Made by a program: the position numbers and the translations under genes | DNA from: Alistipes sp. | GTDB taxonomy: Bacteria; Bacteroidota; Bacteroidia; Bacteroidales; Rikenellaceae | Direction: 5' to 3' | Assembly: GCA_020026375.1 (NCBI GenBank) | Contig: JAHHQN010000002.1 | Location: 106,467-170,466, forward strand | Length of the DNA: 64,000 nucleotides | Part shown: positions 17,457-26,075 of the stretch, in pieces | Position numbering within the stretch: position 1 is the stretch's first letter | Layout of the letters: the number at the start of each line of letters is the position of its first letter | The notes under the pieces: model-generated | Seen by the model: only the letters and a program-made list of their open reading frames with translations | Database searches by the model: none | What the model was told of the DNA's origin: nothing

Positions 17457-20400
17457 AACTGCTGGAGGGTTTTCCAGGCATCTTCCACGTCTTTGATATT
17501 TCTAACGGTCATTGCCAGTTTGTTATTGTGTTGTTTGAGCACAAAACGCTGCGGTTGTTGTGTTACTTTCTTCAAAAGTTCCATGAAAATGTCGCTTTTG
17601 TAATATGGTGAGTTTTCCTCGCCGATGAAGTGGACAATCATGAGTCCGTTCTTCACCTTCACGCGCTCCATACCCAGACGTATGGCCTCCCAACGCAGGC
17701 GCACCACATTGAGCAGTTCGCGGGCGGCCTTGGGGAGGGGGCCGAAGCGGTCGACCAGACGCTGTTCGAAGGCCACCAGCGCCTCTTCGTCCTTCATGGA
17801 GTCGAGTTCGCGGTAGAGCTTCAGACGCTCGGCCTGCTGGGCGACATAGGCATCGGGCAGCGAGGCCTCGACCTCGATGTCGATGACCGCATCGTCGAGG
17901 AAGCGGATATTGTCGATGACCTCCTGTTCGCCGTCGGAGAGGCCGGCCACCTGAAGACCCTCGGCGCGCAGTTCGGCGATGGCCTCGTTCATGATTTTCT
18001 GGTAGGTCTCGAAACCGATGTCGGCGATGAAGCCGCTCTGCTCGGCACCCAGCAGGTTACCCGCACCGCGGATATCGAGGTCCTGCATGGCGATGTTGAA
18101 GCCCGAACCCAGGTCGGAGAACTCCTCGATGGCGCGCAGGCGTCGGCGTGCGTCGGGGGTAATCAGCTCCTCGGGGGGCGAGAGCAGGTAGCAATAGCCC
18201 TTTCTGTCGCTTCGACCCACGCGTCCGCGCAACTGGTGGAGGTCGCTCAGACCGAAGTTCTGGGCGTTGTCGACGATGATGGTGTTGGCGTTGGGGACGT
18301 CGATACCGTTCTCGATGATGGTGGTGGCCAGCAGTATGTCGTACTCGCCGTAGATGAAGTCCATGATGAGCTTCTCGAGCTGTTCGGAGGGCATTTTGCC
18401 GTGTCCCACGCCGATGCGGGCCTTGGGGCAGATGCGCGTCAGCATGCCCTGAATCTGCAGCAGGTCGTCCACACGGTTATGCACGAAGTAGACCTGTCCG
18501 CCGCGCGAAAGCTCCTCCTCCACGGCGTCGCGGATAATCTCCTCGGAGAAGACATGCGACTCGGTGATGATGGGCTGGCGGTTGGGCGGCGGTGTGGAGA
18601 TGACCGACAGGTCGCGCGAACCCATGAGCGAGAACTGCAGGGTGCGCGGTATGGGGGTGGCCGTGAGGGTCAGCGTGTCGACCGAGACGCTCATCTGGGT
18701 GAGTTTCTCCTTGGCCGCCACACCGAATTTCTGCTCCTCGTCGATAATCAGCAGACCCAGGTCGTGGAACTTGATGCTCTTGCCCAGAATCTTGTGGGTG
18801 CCGATGAGGATATCGATTTTTCCGGAGGCCAGCTCTTCGCGGATACGGCTCACTTCCCTGGCGCTCTTGGAGCGGTTGAGGTACTCGACGTTGACGGCGA
18901 AGTCGCGCAGACGCTCCATGAACGAGCGGTAGTGTTGCAGGGCGAGAATGGTGGTCGGCACCAGCACGGCCACCTGTTTGCCGTCGACGGCGGCCTTGAA
19001 GGCGGCGCGTATGGCCACCTCGGTCTTGCCGAAGCCCACATCGCCGCACACCAGACGGTCCATCGGCTGTTCCGACTCCATGTCCTTCTTGATGGCGGCC
19101 ACGGTGGTCTGCTGGTCGGGGGTGTCCTCCCAGCGGAACGAGGCCTCCAACTCGTGCTGGAGGTAGCTGTCGGGCGAGAAGGCGAAGCCCTTCGAGGCCT
19201 TGCGGCGGGCGTAGAGGGCAATCAGCTCGCGCGAGATGTCCTTCACGGCCTTCTTGGCGGCGTTCTTCAGCTTCTGCCATGCGCCGTTGCCCAGCTTGTA
19301 GATTTTGGGCGGCTCGCCGTCGCCCGACTTGTAGCGCGAGATGCGGTGCAGCGAGTGGACGTTGACAAACAGCACGTCGCCGTCCTTGTAGACCAGCTTG
19401 ATGGCCTCGTGGGTCTTGCCGTTCTCGGTGAGCTTGACCAGACCGTCGAAGCGGCCCACGCCGTGGTCGATGTGGACAATGTAGTCACCCGGACGCAGCT
19501 GGTTCAGCTCGGCCACCGTCATCTGTTCGTCGCGCTTGATTTCGCCGTTGATGCGGTAACGCTGGTAGCGGTCGAAAATCTGGTGGTCGGTGTAGAGACA
19601 CAGCTTGATTTCGTGGTCGACAAAGCCCTCGTGGAGGGTCACCGACAGGGGGCGCACCACGGCCTGTCCGCGGCCGATTTGGTGGAAGATGTTTTCCAGA
19701 CGCTCGACCTGCATCTTGTTCTCCGAGAGGATATAGGTCTCGTAGCTGCGCAGGCGGTTGCGTATCATGTCGTCGGCCAGCAGCTCGAAATTCTTGTTGA
19801 ACGAGGGCTGGGGTTGGGTCGAGAAGGTGATGCTCTGTGTGGCCTTGCGCTCCGCGAGGTTGTCGCGCAGCAGATAGAGGCGGCGGTCGTTCAAATCCTT
19901 GAGCAGGGCGTTGCGGCTGGTCAGCAGCGAGTCAATGCGCTCCGGCTCGTCGATGTCCTGGAGGGTCTTGCGGCGGATATCGTTGACCTTGCGCAGGGCG
20001 AAATCCGCGTCGTAGAACCACCACGCGGCTTGCCGGGGTGCAAATTCGGCCAGCGAGACACGGCGTTCGGCCGTGCCGGCCGTGCTCATGTCGGGGACAA
20101 TTTCCACCTCGCGGAGCTTCTCGGTGGAGAGCTGGCTCGAAATCTCGAAGCGGCGTATGGAGTCGACCTCCTCGTCGAAGAAGTCCACACGGTAGGGTTT
20201 GCTCTCCGAGTAGGAGAAGATGTCGACGATGCCGCCGCGCAGCGAGTACTGTCCGGGGGCGTAGACGAAGTCCACGCGCTCGAAGCCCGAAGCCACGAGC
20301 CGCTCCTCGAGGGAGTTGATGGAGAGGTGGTCGCCCACCGCTATGCGGAGGGTGCGGACCGTGAGCGTGTCGCGGTCGGCCACCCGTTCGGCGAGGGCCT

Positions 20401-20806
20401 CGGGGTAGGTGCATAACACCATGTAGCCCTTCTCGAAGCGGCGCAGGGCGCTGAGTGCCGCCGTGCGCTGCACCACTCCCTGCGGATCCTCCACTCCGTT
20501 GGCGGCTGAGTGTTTGTAGGCCGACGGGAAGAAGTAGATCTGCTTCTCGTCCAGCAGGTTGTAGAAGTCGTTGAGCAGGTAGGCGGCAGCATCGCGCTCC
20601 TCGGCGACAAAGATGTGAATACCGCCGACACGGGCTATTGTCGCAGCGGCATAAAACGAAAGAGCACCGCCGACCATCTCGTTGAGATGGACGGTTGCGC
20701 TCTCGTTTTTATATTCGCGACACAGTTTTTTGAAGGCCTTTGACCCTTCGGCAAACTGTGCCAGCTGCTCTTTGGCAGTAATCATTGCTTTTTCTGAAAA
20801 CATCAT
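17453..20806 (-). CDS. mfd: transcription-repair coupling factor Mfd
   Basis: This 1117-aa protein has the order expected for Mfd: a UvrB-like N-terminal region, a CarD-like RNA-polymerase interaction domain (PGDYIVHIDHGVGRFDGL), then a RecG-like SF2 translocase. Walker A is GDVGFGKT (588-595), motif II is DEEQKFG, motif III TATPIPRT, and motif VI QLRGRVGRS. A TRCF C-terminal domain follows. Mfd displaces stalled RNA polymerase and recruits UvrA for strand-specific repair. An alternative start eight residues in (20785) is possible. It heads the cluster whose next gene is coaX. Confidence 0.97.
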   Translation of the reverse strand: MMFSEKAMITAKEQLAQFAEGSKAFKKLCREYKNESATVHLNEMVGGALSFYAAATIARVGGIHIFVAEERDAAAYLLNDFYNLLDEKQIYFFPSAYKHSAANGVEDPQGVVQRTAALSALRRFEKGYMVLCTYPEALAERVADRDTLTVRTLRIAVGDHLSINSLEERLVASGFERVDFVYAPGQYSLRGGIVDIFSYSESKPYRVDFFDEEVDSIRRFEISSQLSTEKLREVEIVPDMSTAGTAERRVSLAEFAPRQAAWWFYDADFALRKVNDIRRKTLQDIDEPERIDSLLTSRNALLKDLNDRRLYLLRDNLAERKATQSITFSTQPQPSFNKNFELLADDMIRNRLRSYETYILSENKMQVERLENIFHQIGRGQAVVRPLSVTLHEGFVDHEIKLCLYTDHQIFDRYQRYRINGEIKRDEQMTVAELNQLRPGDYIVHIDHGVGRFDGLVKLTENGKTHEAIKLVYKDGDVLFVNVHSLHRISRYKSGDGEPPKIYKLGNGAWQKLKNAAKKAVKDISRELIALYARRKASKGFAFSPDSYLQHELEASFRWEDTPDQQTTVAAIKKDMESEQPMDRLVCGDVGFGKTEVAIRAAFKAAVDGKQVAVLVPTTILALQHYRSFMERLRDFAVNVEYLNRSKSAREVSRIREELASGKIDILIGTHKILGKSIKFHDLGLLIIDEEQKFGVAAKEKLTQMSVSVDTLTLTATPIPRTLQFSLMGSRDLSVISTPPPNRQPIITESHVFSEEIIRDAVEEELSRGGQVYFVHNRVDDLLQIQGMLTRICPKARIGVGHGKMPSEQLEKLIMDFIYGEYDILLATTIIENGIDVPNANTIIVDNAQNFGLSDLHQLRGRVGRSDRKGYCYLLSPPEELITPDARRRLRAIEEFSDLGSGFNIAMQDLDIRGAGNLLGAEQSGFIADIGFETYQKIMNEAIAELRAEGLQVAGLSDGEQEVIDNIRFLDDAVIDIEVEASLPDAYVAQQAERLKLYRELDSMKDEEALVAFEQRLVDRFGPLPKAARELLNVVRLRWEAIRLGMERVKVKNGLMIVHFIGEENSPYYKSDIFMELLKKVTQQPQRFVLKQHNNKLAMTVRNIKDVEDAWKTLQQL

Positions 20807-20853
20807 TTTCTCGGAACTTTCCTCCGCCCCGAATCCGAGGGGCGGTGTGCCGG

Positions 20854-22407
20854 TTAGTGGATATTAATCAAATCGTTGTCCTTCTTGTCGTGGTAGTGGA
20901 CATCAATCATGCTCTGGCTCTGGTCCTCGACAATCTGTATGCGCACCTTGTACTTCCACTCCCAGCGGCGGCGAATGGAGAAGATGCCGCGCTTGAGGTA
21001 GGCGGCCACATAGGGGCTGACCACCAGACGAATGAACTTCTGGCTGCGGTCCTGGGTGAGGAACGAAATCTGGTTCTCGATTTTCTTGTCGAGCAGCACC
21101 GTAGGCTCCACTTTGCCCGTACCGTTGCAGGTGGGGCATACGTCGGAGGTGTTCTCCACGGCCACCGGACGCACTCGCTGGCGGGTAATCTGCATCAGTC
21201 CGAACTTGGTCAGCGGCAGAATGGTGTGCTTGGCCTTGTCGGTGGACATCAGCTTGACCATCTCGTCGAAGAGGGCCTGACGGTTCTGTGCCTTGTGCAG
21301 GTCGATGAAGTCAATCATCACGATGCCGCCCAGGTCGCGCAGACGCAGCTGGCGGGCGATTTCGCTGGCGGCGGCCAGATTGACGTCCATGGCCGTCTGC
21401 TCCTGGTTGTCTTCGGCTTTGGTGCGGTTGCCCGAGTTGACGTCGATGACGTTCATGGCTTCGGTGCGCTCGATGATGAGGTAGGCACCTCTCTTGAGCG
21501 ACACATACTTGGCGAAGAGCGACTTGATCTGCTTCGAGATGTCGAAGTTGTCGAAGATGGGTACATTGCCCTTGTAGAGCTTCACGATTTTCTCCTTCTC
21601 GGGGTCGATGACGTGGATATAGCTCTTGATTTCGCGGAACATGGCCTCGTCGTCGACCACAATCTGCGAGAACGATTCGTTGAGCGAGTCGCGGATAATG
21701 GTGTTGGCGCGGTTCATCTCGCTGAGCAGCTGTGCCGGCACCGTGTTCTTGCGAATGGCCATGGTGGTCTTCTTCCAGCGGTCGATCTGGGTCTGAATGT
21801 CGTGTTCGATGTCCTCGTCCTTGGCCTCCATGGCGGCGGTGCGGATAATCACGCCGAAGTTCTTGGGCAGCACGGCCGAAGCGATGCGCTTCAGACGGCG
21901 TTTCTCCTCCGCCGAGCGGATTTTCTGCGAGAGGTAGATTTTCGACGAGAAGGGAACCAGCACCACGTTACGGCCGGCCAGCGAGATGTCGGCCGTGAGT
22001 CGGGGGCCCTTGGTGGAGATGGCCTCCTTGGCAATCTGTACCATGATGGTCTGACCCACCTGAAGGTAGTTGCCGATTTTGCCGCTCTTCTCGATGGGTT
22101 CCTCCATCTTCATGGTGTCGACCCTCAGGCCGCGTTTGCCGGGGGTGTTCGAAGCGACGAGTTTTTGCAGTGACGGGAACTGCGCACCGAGGTCGAGATA
22201 GTGGATAAAGGCGTCCTTCTCGTGACCTATGTTGACGAATGCCGCGTTGAGACCCGGCATTATTTTGCGAACCTTGCCCAGATAGATATCACCGACGGCG
22301 AATCCCGTCTGACACTGCTCTTTCGATAACTCGACCAGAACCTTGTCCTCGCACATGGCGATAGTAATCTCGGTGGGGTTGACGTTGATAATTAGTTCTT
22401 TGTTCAT
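20854..22407 (-). CDS. rng: ribonuclease G/E family endoribonuclease
   Basis: The 517-aa protein is read from the ATG at 22407 (NKELIINVNPTEI follows); the longer upstream frame is not protein-like. An S1-like RNA-binding domain opens the protein (VGDIYLGKVRKIMPGLNAAFVNIG). The RNase G/E catalytic core shows LIIERTEAMNVIDVNSG and GGIVMIDFIDL, holding the Asp ligands for Mg2+. A zinc-link type CPTCNGTG follows. Its length fits RNase G rather than full RNase E with its scaffold tail. It matures rRNA ends and starts mRNA decay. A GC-rich hairpin without a T-run (20824-20845) separates it from mfd. Confidence 0.92.
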   Translation of the reverse strand: MNKELIINVNPTEITIAMCEDKVLVELSKEQCQTGFAVGDIYLGKVRKIMPGLNAAFVNIGHEKDAFIHYLDLGAQFPSLQKLVASNTPGKRGLRVDTMKMEEPIEKSGKIGNYLQVGQTIMVQIAKEAISTKGPRLTADISLAGRNVVLVPFSSKIYLSQKIRSAEEKRRLKRIASAVLPKNFGVIIRTAAMEAKDEDIEHDIQTQIDRWKKTTMAIRKNTVPAQLLSEMNRANTIIRDSLNESFSQIVVDDEAMFREIKSYIHVIDPEKEKIVKLYKGNVPIFDNFDISKQIKSLFAKYVSLKRGAYLIIERTEAMNVIDVNSGNRTKAEDNQEQTAMDVNLAAASEIARQLRLRDLGGIVMIDFIDLHKAQNRQALFDEMVKLMSTDKAKHTILPLTKFGLMQITRQRVRPVAVENTSDVCPTCNGTGKVEPTVLLDKKIENQISFLTQDRSQKFIRLVVSPYVAAYLKRGIFSIRRRWEWKYKVRIQIVEDQSQSMIDVHYHDKKDNDLINIH

Positions 22408-22564
22408 GTATATGCTTTGACGCGCCGTGTGGGGCGCGGAGTGATGAAATATTGTCCGCTTTTTGGAAATGGAGTGGCGGAGAACTCCAAAGTCTTGAAA
22501 ATCGATGTCTTGCGACATCGTAGATGGCCCTGGGGCCGTGCGGCGGGACCGCTTTTTTTTAAAT

Positions 22565-22605
22565 AGGTAAAGCTAAAAGAGCAATGCTCCTTTAGCTTTA
22601 TCTAT
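22565..22605 (-). terminator. hairpin between the small basic gene and rng
   Basis: About 19 bases (AGGTAAAGCTAAAAGAGCA) pair with the following arm with two wobbles. No T-run follows on the minus strand, so it is either a weak terminator or an RNA-processing/stability element between HU/basic peptide and rng. Confidence 0.45.
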
Positions 22606-22632
22606 AAATGAGCACATAAGTTGTGCAACTTT

Positions 22633-22722
22633 CTACTTGTGCTTGTGACGGTTCTTACGCAAACGCTTCTTACGCTTGTGGGTTGCCATCTTGTGACGCT
22701 TATGCTTCTTTCCGTTTGGCAT
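22633..22722 (-). CDS. 29-residue Lys/Arg/His-rich peptide conserved in Bacteroidetes
   Basis: A complete 29-codon frame begins MPNGKKHKRHKMATHK and ends RKNRHKHK, followed by TAG. Over half the residues are Lys, Arg or His, as in very small ribosomal proteins. From memory, near-identical peptides recur in Bacteroidetes genomes, often next to HU or rng, sometimes annotated as a THX-like 30S protein. The ribosomal assignment is a hypothesis. It lies 30 bases after HU on the same strand, so probably one transcript. Confidence 0.8.
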   Translation of the reverse strand: MPNGKKHKRHKMATHKRKKRLRKNRHKHK

Positions 22723-22752
22723 AATCCTAAAATTTTAATGGGTTTATAATAA

Positions 22753-23025
22753 TTATTTTACTTTCGCTGCAAAACTCTTGGCGGGTTTGAATGCAGGAAT
22801 GTTATGTTCGGGAATCGTGATGGTGGTCTTCTTCGAGATATTGCGGGCAACTTTCTGTGCGCGTTTCTTGACGATGAAGCTGCCGAAACCACGGAGATAA
22901 ACATTGTTGTTGGCGGTCAGCGAGTCCTTGATGCTATCCATGAAAGCTTCAACGACCGCCTGTACCTGCACCTTCTCGATGCCGGTGCCTTTGGCGATTT
23001 CGCTTACGATGTCTGCTTTTGTCAT
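22753..23025 (-). CDS. hup: HU family DNA-binding protein
   Basis: This 90-aa protein has the full HU/IHF fold: two N-terminal helices (MTKADIVSEIAKGTGIEK), the turn LRGFGSFIVKKRA that matches the GFG-x-F signature, and the C-terminal PAFKPAKSFAAKVK. The beta-arm holds ISKKTTITIPEHNIPAFKP. It bends and compacts DNA as a dimer. It has a strong Bacteroidetes-type promoter and appears to lead a transcript that continues into the 29-aa peptide and perhaps rng. Confidence 0.95.
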   Translation of the reverse strand: MTKADIVSEIAKGTGIEKVQVQAVVEAFMDSIKDSLTANNNVYLRGFGSFIVKKRAQKVARNISKKTTITIPEHNIPAFKPAKSFAAKVK

Positions 23026-23101
23026 GTCTTTGTATGTATATATATTGTTAAAATAAGTTGCCTGTCGTGTTTCTGATTCCAGACTTCCACATTTTGGATT
23101 G

Positions 23102-23132
23102 CAAATATACGCTTTATTTGGTTAACTGCAAA
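23102..23132 (-). promoter_or_regulatory. promoter of the HU gene
   Basis: The minus strand carries TTTG (23129-23132), a 19-base spacer, then TATATTTG (23102-23109). Both elements and the spacing match the Bacteroidetes consensus exactly. Transcription would start near 23095, leaving a ~70-base leader. Beyond this and the porX promoter, 23026-23442 holds only a GC-rich spacer. Confidence 0.75.
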
Positions 23133-23390
23133 AAAAAATCTTTTTTTTATTCGGCCGTCTACTTTCCACACTTCCAACGCGATAACAATTTTGTAACAAT
23201 ATCTCCCGCCCCGATTTCAGTTATCGGACGCGGCGATAGCCCTTCCCGCCGTGCAGCCTTCCCGTCCGTAAATATAACGGTTTGAATCTCACGCATATTG
23301 TCTGTCGTGCAGGATATTTTCCGGCCGCGGTGCCTCATTTGACCGCCGCGCGGCGAATTTCGGGGCCGGGACTCAATAAACGGAGCTATT

Positions 23391-23422
23391 TTTGCGTTTA
23401 TATGGAAATATAACTAATTTTG
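23391..23422 (+). promoter_or_regulatory. promoter of porX
   Basis: TTTG at 23391-23394, a 20-base spacer, then TAATTTTG at 23415-23422 match the Bacteroidetes consensus. The start site would fall near 23429, only ~14 bases before the porX ATG. This rules out the in-frame TTG at 23392 as the start codon. Confidence 0.7.
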
Positions 23423-23442
23423 CAAACATTAAAATTACACTT

Positions 23443-24993
23443 ATGGTCAAGATACTTTGGGTAGACGACGAGGTCGAACTTCTGAAGCCCCACGTGCTGT
23501 TTCTCAAACAGAAGGGCTACGAGGTCGAAACCTGTAACAACGGATACGATGCACTCGATATGGCGTCGGAGGAGGCCTACGACCTGATTATTCTCGACGA
23601 GATGATGCCCGGCATGACCGGACTCGAAACCTTGCCGAAAATCAAGGAGATACGCCCCACCACACCTGTGATTATGGTCACCAAGAGCGAGGAGGAGAAC
23701 ATCATGGACAAGGCCGTCGGCTCCAAAATTGCCGATTACCTCATCAAACCCGTGAACCCCAACCAGGTGCTGCTCTCCATCAAGAAGATTGTCCACTCGC
23801 GTCAGCTGGTCACCGAGCAGACCACGGCCGACTACCGTTCGGAGTTCGGCCGCCTCTCGCAGTCGCTGCAGATGGCCGACTCGTTCCACGACTGGTGCAT
23901 GCTCTACCGCCGTCTGACCAACTGGGAGATTGAGCTCGACTCCTCGTCGGACCAGAGCATCAAGGAGGTGTTGATGTACCAGAAGAATGAGGCCAATCAG
24001 GAATTCTCGAAATTCGTGCGCCGCAACTACTACAACTGGATCAACCGCCGTGTGGAGGACGTTCCCGTGATGTCGCACACGCTCATGCGCAACCGTATCT
24101 TCCAGGTGGCGGACAAGCACCCCAAGACCACGCTCCTGCTCATCGACAACTTCCGCTATGACCAGTGGCGTTCGATTTCGTCGCTGCTGCGCGGCTTCTA
24201 CGATGTGGAGGAGGACGACTTCTACTGCTCGATTCTGCCCACCGCCACCCAGTATGCGCGCAACTCGCTCTTTGCGGGTCTCATGCCGCTGGCCATCGAC
24301 CGTCTGATGCCCAACAAGTGGCTCAACGACAACGAGGAGGGCGGCAAGAACAAATACGAGGAGGATTTCCTCAAGCGTTTGATGACCCAGAACGGCAAGA
24401 AGTGGAAATTCTCGTTCGACAAGCTGGCGCGTCCCGAGCAGGGCCGCAAACTGGTCGACAATATCCAGAAGGTCTACGATGCCGACTTCTCGGTTATCGT
24501 CTACAACTTCCTCGATATCCTCTCCCATGCGCGTACCGAGACCGATATCATACGCGAGCTGACCGAGGACGAGGCGGCGTTCCGTTCGCTGACCCGTTCG
24601 TGGTTCGAACACTCCGACCTCTACACCATTCTCAAGTTGCTGGCCGAGCGCGGCCACACGGTGGTCATCACCTCCGACCACGGCACCATACGTGTCGACA
24701 ACCCCGTGAAGGTGGTGGGCGACAAGGAGACTTCGGCCAACCTGCGCTACAAGACCGGCCGCAATCTGGCCTATAACTCGCGCGAGGTCTACGAGATTCA
24801 GCGTCCCGAGGACGTGCAGCTGCCGTCGGGTAACCTCACCTCGAGTTACATCTTTGCCTACAACACCGACTTCCTGGTCTACAGCAACGATGCCAACCGC
24901 CATATCCGCTACTACCGCAACACCTTCCAGCACGGCGGCATCTCCATGGAGGAGATGATTGTGCCGTACATCGTGCTGCAACCCAAGAAATAG
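23443..24993 (+). CDS. porX: PorX: response regulator with PglZ phosphodiesterase domain
   Basis: This 516-aa protein begins with a CheY-like receiver: acidic pair Asp8-Asp9, phospho-acceptor Asp52 in LIILDEMMPGMTG, Thr80, and Lys102 in LIKPVNP. A helical linker follows (~125-220), then a PglZ/alkaline-phosphatase-like domain with metal and catalytic motifs LLLIDNFRYDQW (Asp235), ILPTATQYARN, and VVITSDHGTIRVDNP. This architecture defines PorX, which in Porphyromonas works with PorY to control the type IX secretion system and whose PglZ domain has phosphodiesterase activity (family knowledge). No histidine kinase is nearby, as usual for PorX. tsaE starts 16 bases later, suggesting an operon. 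Confidence 0.93.
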   Translation: MVKILWVDDEVELLKPHVLFLKQKGYEVETCNNGYDALDMASEEAYDLIILDEMMPGMTGLETLPKIKEIRPTTPVIMVTKSEEENIMDKAVGSKIADYLIKPVNPNQVLLSIKKIVHSRQLVTEQTTADYRSEFGRLSQSLQMADSFHDWCMLYRRLTNWEIELDSSSDQSIKEVLMYQKNEANQEFSKFVRRNYYNWINRRVEDVPVMSHTLMRNRIFQVADKHPKTTLLLIDNFRYDQWRSISSLLRGFYDVEEDDFYCSILPTATQYARNSLFAGLMPLAIDRLMPNKWLNDNEEGGKNKYEEDFLKRLMTQNGKKWKFSFDKLARPEQGRKLVDNIQKVYDADFSVIVYNFLDILSHARTETDIIRELTEDEAAFRSLTRSWFEHSDLYTILKLLAERGHTVVITSDHGTIRVDNPVKVVGDKETSANLRYKTGRNLAYNSREVYEIQRPEDVQLPSGNLTSSYIFAYNTDFLVYSNDANRHIRYYRNTFQHGGISMEEMIVPYIVLQPKK

Positions 24994-25009
24994 AATAAAG
25001 ACAGATAAC

Positions 25010-25426
25010 ATGACAACAATTCACATTACCTCACAAGATGAGCTGCCCGATGTGGCCCGGGCTATCCTCAAGGCCATTGGCCGCCGTTCGGTGGTGGCCT
25101 TCCGCGGTGAGATGGGTGCCGGAAAGACCACCCTTATCCGCGAGATTCTGGCACAGATGGGTTCCGACGACACCGTCACCAGCCCCACCTTCGCCATCGT
25201 CAACCAGTACAACACCGAGGGCGGACGTCGCGTCTACCACTTCGACTTCTACCGCATCAACGACATTCGCGAGGCCTACGACTTCGGCTATGAGGAGTAC
25301 TTCTATTCGGGTGACCTCTGTCTGGTGGAGTGGCCCGAGAAAATCGAGCAGCTGCTACCCGACGATGCGGTCAATATCCGCATCACGGTCGACGACGAGA
25401 CTTCGCGTACCTTCGAAATCGATTAG
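25010..25426 (+). CDS. tsaE: tRNA threonylcarbamoyladenosine biosynthesis ATPase TsaE
   Basis: This 138-aa P-loop protein is read from the ATG at 25010. Walker A is GEMGAGKT (33-40); TSPTFAIVNQY and YHFDFYRIND follow, and VEWPEKIEQLLP is the conserved C-terminal block of TsaE. TsaE supports TsaB-TsaD in making t6A at position 37 of ANN-decoding tRNAs. Length is normal for the family. It is 16 bases downstream of porX and 52 upstream of the SRPBCC gene. Confidence 0.95.
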   Translation: MTTIHITSQDELPDVARAILKAIGRRSVVAFRGEMGAGKTTLIREILAQMGSDDTVTSPTFAIVNQYNTEGGRRVYHFDFYRINDIREAYDFGYEEYFYSGDLCLVEWPEKIEQLLPDDAVNIRITVDDETSRTFEID

Positions 25427-25478
25427 CGGCCGACGCACCCCACCATCAGAAAACATTTAACACCCCATATTTATATTT

Positions 25479-25898
25479 ATGAAAGAATACGTTTCGCAAC
25501 AGCATCAGATACTCCGTCCCGCAGAGCAGATTTTCGCGGCCATCAGCAGCTTCGAGAACCTCACCCCCGCCCTTCAGGACAAGGTCGAGGAGTGGCAGGC
25601 CACCGAGCGCACCTGCTCGTTCAAGGCCAAGGGCTTCACCGTGCGCCTGCTCATCGACGAGAAGGTGGAGAACAAGCATGTGAAGATTATCGGCGACCAG
25701 GGCGGTGTGCCTGTCGATTTCGCCTTCTGGATTCAGCTGCACAAGGTCTCGGATTATGACACCCGTATGCGTCTGGTGCTTCATGTCGAGTTGAACATGA
25801 TGATGAAGATGATGATTGGCGGTAAGCTCCAGAAAGGTCTCGACCAGATTGCCGAGGGCATTGCCAAGGCCATGAACGGTCAGATGCCGCCCATGTAG
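25479..25898 (+). CDS. SRPBCC (START-like) family protein
   Basis: This 139-aa soluble protein has the helix-grip pattern of SRPBCC/polyketide-cyclase-like proteins: an opening strand and helix (RPAEQIFAAISSFENLTPAL), central strands (CSFKAKGFTVRLLIDEKVENKHVKI), and a long C-terminal helix (GGKLQKGLDQIAEGIAKAM). Such folds bind hydrophobic ligands or act as chaperones; the ligand is unknown. It is third in the porX-tsaE set, with a strong terminator after it. Confidence 0.7.
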   Translation: MKEYVSQQHQILRPAEQIFAAISSFENLTPALQDKVEEWQATERTCSFKAKGFTVRLLIDEKVENKHVKIIGDQGGVPVDFAFWIQLHKVSDYDTRMRLVLHVELNMMMKMMIGGKLQKGLDQIAEGIAKAMNGQMPPM

Positions 25899-25945
25899 TC
25901 CCGTCCCCTTTGCCGGCGGAGCAGACGACGCGCTCCCATCACACA

Positions 25946-25990
25946 AGCCGTCGCGACACACGAGACAAGCGTGTCGCGACGGCTTTTTTG
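25946..25990 (+). terminator. intrinsic terminator of the porX-tsaE-SRPBCC unit
   Basis: AAGCCGTCGCGACAC pairs perfectly with GTGTCGCGACGGCTT over a 10-base loop, followed by a T-run. It lies 47 bases after the SRPBCC stop. Confidence 0.85.
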
Positions 25991-26015
25991 TTCCCCTCGA
26001 AGGTACGTCGTACCG

Positions 26016-26057
26016 CAAAAAAACGCCCCCGAACCTCACGTGACGGTTCGGGGGCGT
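26016..26057 (-). terminator. intrinsic terminator of the monophosphatase gene
   Basis: ACGCCCCCGAACC pairs with GGTTCGGGGGCGT; the plus-strand A-run at 26016-26023 gives a T-run on the minus strand. It lies 18 bases past the stop at 26076. Confidence 0.85.
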
Positions 26058-26075
26058 GTGTCTGTCGGCGCAGGG

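Noticed and set aside
17630..20416. Open frame of over 900 codons on the plus strand opposite mfd
   Set aside because: GC-rich codon bias leaves antisense frames open; it has no domain pattern and mirrors a certain gene. The same holds for frames opposite glnN (32116-34614), lon (47787-49613) and porX (23398-25011).
20824..20845. Terminator between mfd and rng
   Set aside because: The CCGCCCC/GGGGCGG hairpin has no T-run on the minus strand, so termination is not supported.
22408..22518. Longer N-terminus of the RNase G gene
   Set aside because: The extra 37 residues are low in protein-like pattern; family members start at the MNKELI position (22407).
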